Shown here piece after piece: positions 59,325-64,000 of a DNA stretch of 64,000 bases. Source of the stretch: Hypomesus transpacificus (taxonomy: Eukaryota; Chordata; Actinopteri; Osmeriformes; Osmeridae). Below the pieces are notes generated by a model, which worked only from the letters and a program-made list of their open reading frames with translations, did no database searches and had not been told where the DNA came from. Location of the stretch: NCBI RefSeq assembly GCF_021917145.1, contig NC_061075.1:7215240-7279239 (forward strand), given 5' to 3'. The position numbers and the translations under genes were made by a program. Position 1 is the stretch's first letter; every line of letters begins with the position of its first letter.

Positions 59325-62300
59325 GACGGGGAGAGAGAGGGAGAGAGAGCGAGAGAGCGAGAGAGAGCGAGAGAGAGAGCGAGAGAGAGAGCGAGAGAGA
59401 GAGAGAGCGAGAGAGGGAGAGAGGGAGAAAGAGAGAGAGAGAAAGAGAGACAGCGAGAGAGAGAAAGAGAGAGAGAGGACAGGATAGGGGCAGAGAAACT
59501 ATACTGAGAAAAGAAGAGGAAGAACGCAGTCAAGGGTTGTGTGTGTGTGTGTGTGTGTGTGTGGGCCCAGGGGTGGGGACCGGGGTACAGCAGAGCGTGA
59601 GACTATGTGGGAAGGAGAGTGGTGGGGGCAGGGGGAGGAAGGGCGGGTCTGGGGGGTTGTGTGTGTGTGTGTGTGTGTGTGGGTAGGGTTTAAACTGACA
59701 CAGAGGTGGAGGAACACTCACTCCTGCAGGGTCTCCACTCCCATCTCCTTGTACTGCAGCTCCTGCTTCATCTGGGCCAGTTCCTGCTTCAGCCTGGACA
59801 GCTGTTGAGGCAGTGAGAGAGAGATGACTCGTCATGGCTGACACGCAGGGTGCAGAAGGAGCACAGCTAGCAGGGGCTGTGTCACCGCTCTGATCATCAT
59901 CATCACACTCGGCTGTAGACACCGTACACACACACACACACACACACACAACGTACACACTCACACGTACCACACACGCCGCATGATCAGCTTCTAACCG
60001 TGACAACACATTTCAAATCAAAGAGCCGCGCCTGAACAATCCTCCTCTTCGCAGCGACAGATTGCCGACGCAAATGACAACAACTGTCTCGTTTTTCGTG
60101 AGCTCAGCACCAGGAGAGGCCCCGTCTCGGCCTTGGAGACAGGGCCCTAGCCTCTCTGTGACCCCACAGCTGATCTCAACCCTCTCCCCCAGGACCCTGG
60201 TCAGTAGATATCCTGCAGGGTCCACACCCTGGCCCTGGTGCCCAGAGGGGCCCTCTCTACTGCGGGGCCACACAGCCAGGGCTGTGACGTCCAGACCCAT
60301 TGTTTTCCGGCTGTAACGACTCACCCGCTCACGCCTACCGGCCATTTCCGCTTTCATTTGGTCAGGGTCAAATTTTGCATTTGAAGACGAGCCAGAGAGT
60401 GCTGTGAACAAAAAGAAAGAGATGGACAAAGAGAGAGAGAGCGAGTCAGACATTAGGAAGAGCAAGAAAGAGAAAGAAATTAAAGGAGAGGGTGAGAGAA
60501 GGAAAGAGAGACGGGGGAGGGGTCAGCTTGAACAGTAACTTGATGTCTTCTGACAGATGTGACCACAACAGAGGGGCAGGCCAGAGGGATAGAGTGTCCT
60601 GTGATAGAGCAGCCTTTGTGTTCATTCCTCTGGCCTTTCCTCTCTGCGGTGAGCTCCCAGACCCAACCTGTCTGGAGGTGTAAGGTAAGCTGGGTGGAGA
60701 CCAGGAGGGTGGGAGAGAGGGAGGGAGGAGAAGGGGAGGGAGGCAGGGACGGATCAAGGGGGAGTACCTTAGACAGCTGGGGAGAGGAAGTGAGAGAGTG
60801 AGTGATGGAGGGAGGTAGGGAAGGGACTCAGACACGGGCAGGAATGTTCGCCACAAGTTTGAGGAGAAAAAACAAGAAGTGCCAGATTTATGGTAACAGG
60901 AAGAGGAGGAGCCTGTGAGGGTGGTAACCAGAAGAGGAGGGGCCTGTGCGGGTGGTAACTGGAAGAGTAGGGGGCCTGTGAGGGTGGTAGCAGGAAGAGG
61001 AGGGGCCTGTGAGGGTGGTAGCAGGAAGAGGAGGGGCCTGTGAGGGTGGTAGCAGGAAGAGGAGGGGGCCTGTGAGGGTGGTAACAGGAAGAGGAGGAGC
61101 CTGTTAGGGTGGTAACAGGAAGAGGAGGGGGCCTGTGAGGGTGGTAACAGGAAGAGGAGGGGGCCTGTGAGGGTGGTAACAGGAAGAGGAGGGGGCCTGT
61201 GAGGGTGGTAACAGGAAGAGGAGGGGCCTGTGAGGGTGGTAGCAGGAAGAGGAGGGGGCCTGTGAGGGTGGTAACAGGAAGAGGAGGGGGCCTGTGAGGG
61301 TGGTAACAGGAAGAGGAGGGGGCCTGTGAGGGTGGTAACAGGAAGAGGAGGGGCCTGTGAGGGTGGTAGCAGGAAGAGGAGGGGGCCTGAGAGGGTGGTA
61401 ACAGGAAGAGGAGGGGGCCTGTGAGGGTGGTAACAGGAAGAGGAGGGGGCCTGTGAGGGTGGTAACAGGAAGAGGAGGGGGCCTGTGAGGGTGGTAACAG
61501 GAAGAGGAGGGGGCCTGTGAGGGTGGTAACAGGAAGAAGAGGGGGCCTGTGAGGGTGGTAACAGGAAGAGGAGGGGCCTGTGAGGGTGGTAGCAGGAAGA
61601 GGAGGGGGCCTGTGAGGGTGGTAACAGGAAGAGGAGGGGCCTGTGAGGGTGGTAACAGGAAGAGGAGGGGCCTGCGTTACCGCTGGGGGGCTCCAGGCCG
61701 TCGTCCTGGCAGAGCTGCTGGAGGAGCAGCAGCTGGTGCTGGGCCAGCTCCAGGCGCTGCTGCTTGATCAGGTACATCTCCTTCTTGGCGCTGAGGGCCT
61801 CCTGGGCCACCACCAGGTACTCCTTCAGCATGCGCTCCTGCTCCTGGCGCCATTGGGTCCGCGGGTTCTCGATCTGGGTGACCTCTGGGGGGGAGGCGGA
61901 GGGGGAGGGAGACCAGGGGGAAGATTACAGGATGAAGGGAGGGGGGGGGATATATCAGCAGCAGTTATCACATGCAGGCTGTCGAAGCCAGCCCACAACA
62001 GAACTATTTCATAAACACACACCTACTGCTCTTCTTGTGTGTATAGGTCAACAGTAACAACCTCGCCCTGGTGTTTCGGCGCTCTTGTGGACTCGTGAGA
62101 CTAGAACTTGTATCTCTAATTCTCAATGGAGCAGAGCGCGCAGTGGAGGGTTCTGGGAGGAGGAGCGGCTCAGCCAATCAGCTGCCGCTCCGCCGGTGAG
62201 CTCACGTCTGAGACGCGGGTGGGGACAGGAAGTACGGAGCCTGCGTTCCGGAGCAGCAACACTACAAACTTCCGGCAAAAGCCATGAATGAACGCGGCCA

Positions 62301-63072
62301 GGCGCTCCAAACAGAGCCAATGTTACAGCTGCTGGTGAAACAGCTCAATGGAGAGAAGTTTATTTGTTTTAATGTTATAAATCTTACAATTTGAAATGTT
62401 TTCAATCGGGAACAGAAATGTATCTGTAAGGAGGTGAAGTGGCAGGAGGTGGGAGGTGAAGCCAGACTGTGGTGATCCAGGCCTCCTGCTGGAACTGTGA
62501 CTCGTCAATGCGTCAGAGCTTGTGGTCTGCCGCAAGGTCACATGGGCCAGCGCGTCACATGATCTACACATTCCAGAGGTTCTGTGCGCTTCCCTTAAAA
62601 GGAGCCAGGTGGAGGACAGTGGAGATCTGGTCAGAGATGACAGGCTCCGTGTCTAAGTCCGTACCGAGTTCAATGCTAGTGACCATTTGGGCTATCTGTG
62701 GTTCGCTGTCAAAGACGTGTGTCTATGCCAGAATCCCATCCCCCCCTCTATCCAATACAGACTCCAAGGTTTCTTAGCCCATCCAGGGTCACAGGGCAGA
62801 TACAGGAGGGACAAAGAAGATTCTAGTTGATATTCAAGAACACCAGTCAAAACTCTGCGTTTTCCCTACTTGTACTCCTACAGTGGGCGCTCCTACTTGC
62901 GTACAACTTCCTGCGTTTTGACACTCGACCCTCCTACTTCCTGTGTGCCAGAGGGGACTTACTGTTGATGTGGTCGATGTAGTACACCCCCACCTGCTGA
63001 TCGTACACCACCTCCCAGCCCAGGGGCAGCTCGTCCCCCACACAGTCAGCAAAGGTCAGGGGCTTGGTGATC
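44696..63072 (-). CDS. wwc3: Wwc3 (KIBRA/WWC family), 22 exons, N-terminal exon(s) outside the window
   Basis: Exons in transcript order: 62963-63072, 61681-61884, 60325-60401, 59722-59801, 55163-55292, 54889-55029, 54636-54709, 52895-53143, 52020-52109, 51167-51774, 50738-50858, 50229-50309, 49605-49691, 49258-49453, 48778-48942, 47647-47747, 47256-47403, 46824-46988, 46657-46749, 45711-45938, 45284-45411, 44696-44762; phase is continuous for about 1114 codons. The first exon here encodes most of WW domain 2 ([22 protein letters not shown]). Then come coiled coils, a Ser-rich region ([28 protein letters not shown]), a C2 domain (exons 49605-48778), a second coiled-coil segment ([17 protein letters not shown]) and the C-terminus PPLPSDDV, a PDZ-ligand-like end. 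[20 protein letters not shown] and SFSDIYG favour WWC3 over WWC1/2. WWC proteins act upstream in Hippo signalling with LATS kinases. WW1 and the start codon lie to the right. Confidence 0.93.
45595..45705. repeat. CT-rich repeat beside a wwc3 exon
   Basis: Repeated cccctctccctcctcac units directly downstream (in wwc3 sense) of the donor of exon 45711-45938. On the wwc3 strand it is purine-rich. Confidence 0.85.
47759..48003 (-). repeat. Minisatellite, 45-bp unit, about 5.4 copies, acceptor-like, in wwc3 intron
   Basis: Units repeat every 45 bases (ccaagtgtcttcta at 47786, 47831, 47876, 47921, 47966). In wwc3 sense each unit reads ...TTGGTTTTACAG|GACTGTG..., close to the genuine acceptor TGTGTTTCAG|GACACCG of exon 47647-47747 next to it. 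Two units have ACAAGAC instead. The array is in frame with the exon. Confidence 0.95.
48286..48469. mobile_element. hAT-type MITE, 184 bp, with 8-bp target-site duplication
   Basis: Terminal inverted repeats of about 28 bp start with cagtggttctcaatcctggt and end with its complement, the classic hAT end sequence. The flanks are atttaggg (48278-48285) and gtttaggg (48470-48477), an 8-bp duplication with one mismatch. The interior is nearly palindromic and non-coding. Confidence 0.9.
48577..48699 (-). repeat. tRNA-derived SINE, copy 6 (internally deleted)
   Basis: Tail hairpin (cgctcttatccagagcg) is joined directly to acacaacgtcatttggcacg and the tRNA-like head, so the middle segment is missing. 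Lies in a wwc3 intron, same orientation as wwc3. Confidence 0.85.
49999..50098. mobile_element. Truncated copy related to the hAT-type MITE
   Basis: Resembles the right half of the element at 48286-48469 (cattcatttgaatcaggtgt, ctggagcagggaaa, gaggaccagggttg). The left half is missing, and no duplication can be assigned. Confidence 0.6.
50520..50675. repeat. (GA)n / (GAGAGAGAGGGC)n array in wwc3 intron
   Basis: A GA dinucleotide run followed by five to six 12-bp gagagagagggc units, then interrupted GA-rich sequence. The translated frames are pure repeat. Confidence 0.95.
51027..51125. repeat. GA-rich microsatellite in wwc3 intron
   Basis: Interrupted gagagagaggtagagag units, just downstream of the donor of the long Ser-rich exon (51167-51774). 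Confidence 0.9.
52655..52805. mobile_element. Decayed MITE-like sequence in wwc3 intron
   Basis: ggtctcaaacccagctcctg at one end and ccaaaaccctcctggaag at the other, with an acacctgatt motif inside, resemble palindromic hAT-like fish MITEs. Ends and duplication are not clear. Confidence 0.4.
53151..53440. repeat. Minisatellite, 53-bp G-rich unit, about 5.5 copies, adjoining a wwc3 exon
   Basis: Units start with gatggagagggcac at 53151, 53204 and 53257 (53-bp period) and continue to about 53440. Each holds several G runs (gggggttagggggtagaggc). The array begins 8 bases beyond the exon 52895-53143 boundary, so in wwc3 sense it forms the C/T-rich end of the intron. Confidence 0.95.
53796..53829. 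repeat. (CT)n microsatellite in wwc3 intron
   Basis: Uninterrupted TC/CT dinucleotide run of about 34 bases. Confidence 0.95.
55680..55869 (+). repeat. tRNA-derived SINE, copy 7 (wwc3 intron)
   Basis: Near full-length copy: tRNA-like head (ggctgagcggttagggagtc, ggttcaactcccggccg), ggcaaggcacttcaccctac, then tail with cactctggataagagcg, one step from the perfect hairpin. Opposite orientation to wwc3. Confidence 0.9.
55985..56125. repeat. (CTGT)n-rich tract in wwc3 intron
   Basis: tgtctgtctgcctgtctgcc-type units with scattered changes. Confidence 0.9.
56158..56188. repeat. Poly-C tract
   Basis: About 30 consecutive C residues. Its length in an assembly should be treated with caution. Confidence 0.9.
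56373..57532. repeat. Minisatellite, 34-bp unit, about 34 copies, apparently perfect (wwc3 intron)
   Basis: The unit is tgcccctggtgaaccccc followed by actgcccactgctcaa (34 bp). Full units begin at 56391 and the last at 57513, exactly 33 periods later. By eye all copies are identical. There is no spacer sequence between units, so it is a tandem array and not a CRISPR. Lies in the large intron between exons 59722-59801 and 55163-55292. Confidence 0.97.
58000..58024. repeat. Poly-G tract
   Basis: Over 20 consecutive G residues at about 58002-58024, with a shorter G run at 57976-57986. Confidence 0.9.
59201..59480. repeat. (GA)n-rich low-complexity block in wwc3 intron
   Basis: About 280 bases of gagagagaga with imperfect gacggggagagagaggga inserts that themselves repeat (59234, 59326). 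Long RERERE frames on one strand are artefacts. Confidence 0.95.
59537..59562. repeat. (TG)n microsatellite
   Basis: Uninterrupted TG run. Similar runs occur at 59658-59681 and, as CA, at 59930-59950. Confidence 0.95.
60893..61675 (-). repeat. Minisatellite, 31-32-bp unit, about 24 copies, in wwc3 intron
   Basis: Plus-strand unit aacaggaagaggaggggg + cctgtgagggtggt with variants (aac/agc, four or five G). In wwc3 sense each unit reads CCTCCTCTTCCTG...CACCCTCACAG|G, a pyrimidine tract followed by an acceptor-like CACAG. The array starts immediately after the donor of exon 61681-61884. Confidence 0.95.
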
Positions 63073-64000
63073 CTGAGGAGCAGAGAACCGGGTCACGACG
63101 AGTACACTATACACACACTACACACACTACACACACGCCCACACCTGCTCCACCAGGGTCTGAGTGGCTGTCGGGTGGGGGAGCTCAGGTGCTAGACTGC
63201 AGGTCCAGAGGTCCCAGGTTTGAATCCTACAGTCTGTATGTGTGCTTTTGGACATTAAAAGGTATGCTAAATGGAAATACTGCATCGCACTCTAGGCTCG
63301 CTGTGATAAACATTTGTGTTGTGTGTTCCCACCTATTGTATTAGTGACAGTGACAGTAATATGCACTCATAGACTTGAGAAAAGGTGTACTTGTCATTTA
63401 AGAGGTCATGTACCCGGATATTGGCAAAAACACATTCTTATCTTGCAGTGAGGGTAAAATTACAGGGGGGAGAAACAGAAAGAAAACACACACACACAGA
63501 GGCATCTCAAAAATCCAGAAAATTCCTTGAGAACCACAATGAATGCATGTTCTGTCATTCCCAGTCTGCAGTTGTGCTCAGTCCGGGGTTAGACAGGGCA
63601 AAGCTTGGTGTGTGGAGAAGACGTTCACAAACACTCCCTACATCACAACAGTACTTTAGCATCTCCACGATACACATTCTCATTTATCATGAAGGCTGTC
63701 AATGGCGAGGGGGGATGGGGGAGGGTTGATGGAACGAAAAGCATGTGAAAAGGTAAACAAAGCACACAAGTAGACCAGAGGCAGTCTGTTAGTACTGGGA
63801 CTGTGGCATGGTGCGCACACACCCACCCCTCCCTTCCCGAGTCTGTCAGATTGTCTCCCAACTGAACTAGCCGTTGTTCGTGCAGGAGTGGTTAGGCCTA
63901 AGGCCTCATCAGCTGTCTGGTGTCTTCCTGCTCTGGCTGTGAAGACAGCCAGCTGATCTAGTTTGAAGGCAGGCATGCATATTGGGAGTCCCACAGCTTA
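63073..64000 (-). other. wwc3: wwc3 intron running to the window edge
   Basis: Sequence upstream of the WW2 exon. It holds a tRNA-like fragment (about 63150-63225: tgagtggctgtcgggtggg and box B-like ggtttgaatcc) and a short CA run near 63486-63498. No exon for WW domain 1 is visible here, so it must lie further right. Confidence 0.6.

Noticed and set aside
59138-59533. Ser/Leu and Arg/Glu repeat frames in the GA block, and similar ones at 50502-50862 and 58233-58799
   Set aside because: Pure microsatellite translation with no conserved context.
60446-61831. 461-codon frame as a separate proline-rich gene
   Set aside because: Its start is the wwc3 exon ([17 protein letters not shown]) and the rest is intronic minisatellite; treated as possible intron retention instead.

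Overview
The window is nuclear DNA from a ray-finned (teleost) fish. Its genes are split into many short exons with canonical splice sites, the proteins are vertebrate families, and introns are full of CA, GA and CT microsatellites, minisatellites and one dominant tRNA-derived SINE family. I did not identify the species. A smelt-like teleost is only a guess from the SINE; nothing here proves it.

Layout, left to right: (1) tomm70, minus strand, 1106-6264, complete, 12 exons, with 3' UTR to the left edge. (2) Spacer 6265-10520 with a 9-copy 45-bp minisatellite and a SINE. (3) lnp1, plus, 10521-14726, 4 exons; unlike the mammalian protein as I know it, it ends in a complete RING-H2 finger. (4) tmem45a, plus, 18329-19718, 5 exons. 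(5) An SFT2-domain gene (sft2d2-like), plus, 21259-23298, 8 exons. (6) chd1l, plus, 23864-34971, 25 exons: Snf2-type ATPase, macro domain and an extra C-terminal BRCT domain whose coding sequence is interrupted by an AT-AC (U12-type) intron. (7) A traf3ip2/Act1-like SEFIR adaptor, plus, 37066-41799, 8 exons. (8) wwc3 (KIBRA family), minus, 44696-63072, 22 exons in the window; the exons for the N-terminus and first WW domain lie beyond the right edge.

All exon models were built by hand from splice sites, and reading phase is continuous across every junction. The deduced proteins are 581 aa (Tomm70), 206 aa (Lnp1), 277 aa (Tmem45a), 162 aa (Sft2d2-like), 1003 aa (Chd1l), 436 aa (Traf3ip2-like) and about 1114 codons of Wwc3. 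The genes do not form a pathway. tomm70-lnp1-tmem45a is the neighbourhood also found on human 3q12, so this block is ancient; the others are linked here without an obvious functional reason.

The points most worth following up are the BRCT domain of Chd1l and its AT-AC intron; the RING finger of Lnp1; and several intronic tandem repeats that are free of stop codons, in frame with the neighbouring exons and rich in splice-acceptor-like sequence. The latter are chd1l intron 6, the wwc3 intron at 60402-61680 and the wwc3 intron ending at 47748. Other notable items are a 34-copy, apparently perfect 34-bp array, a minisatellite grown from the stop-codon region of the traf3ip2-like gene, and several small DNA-transposon derivatives.
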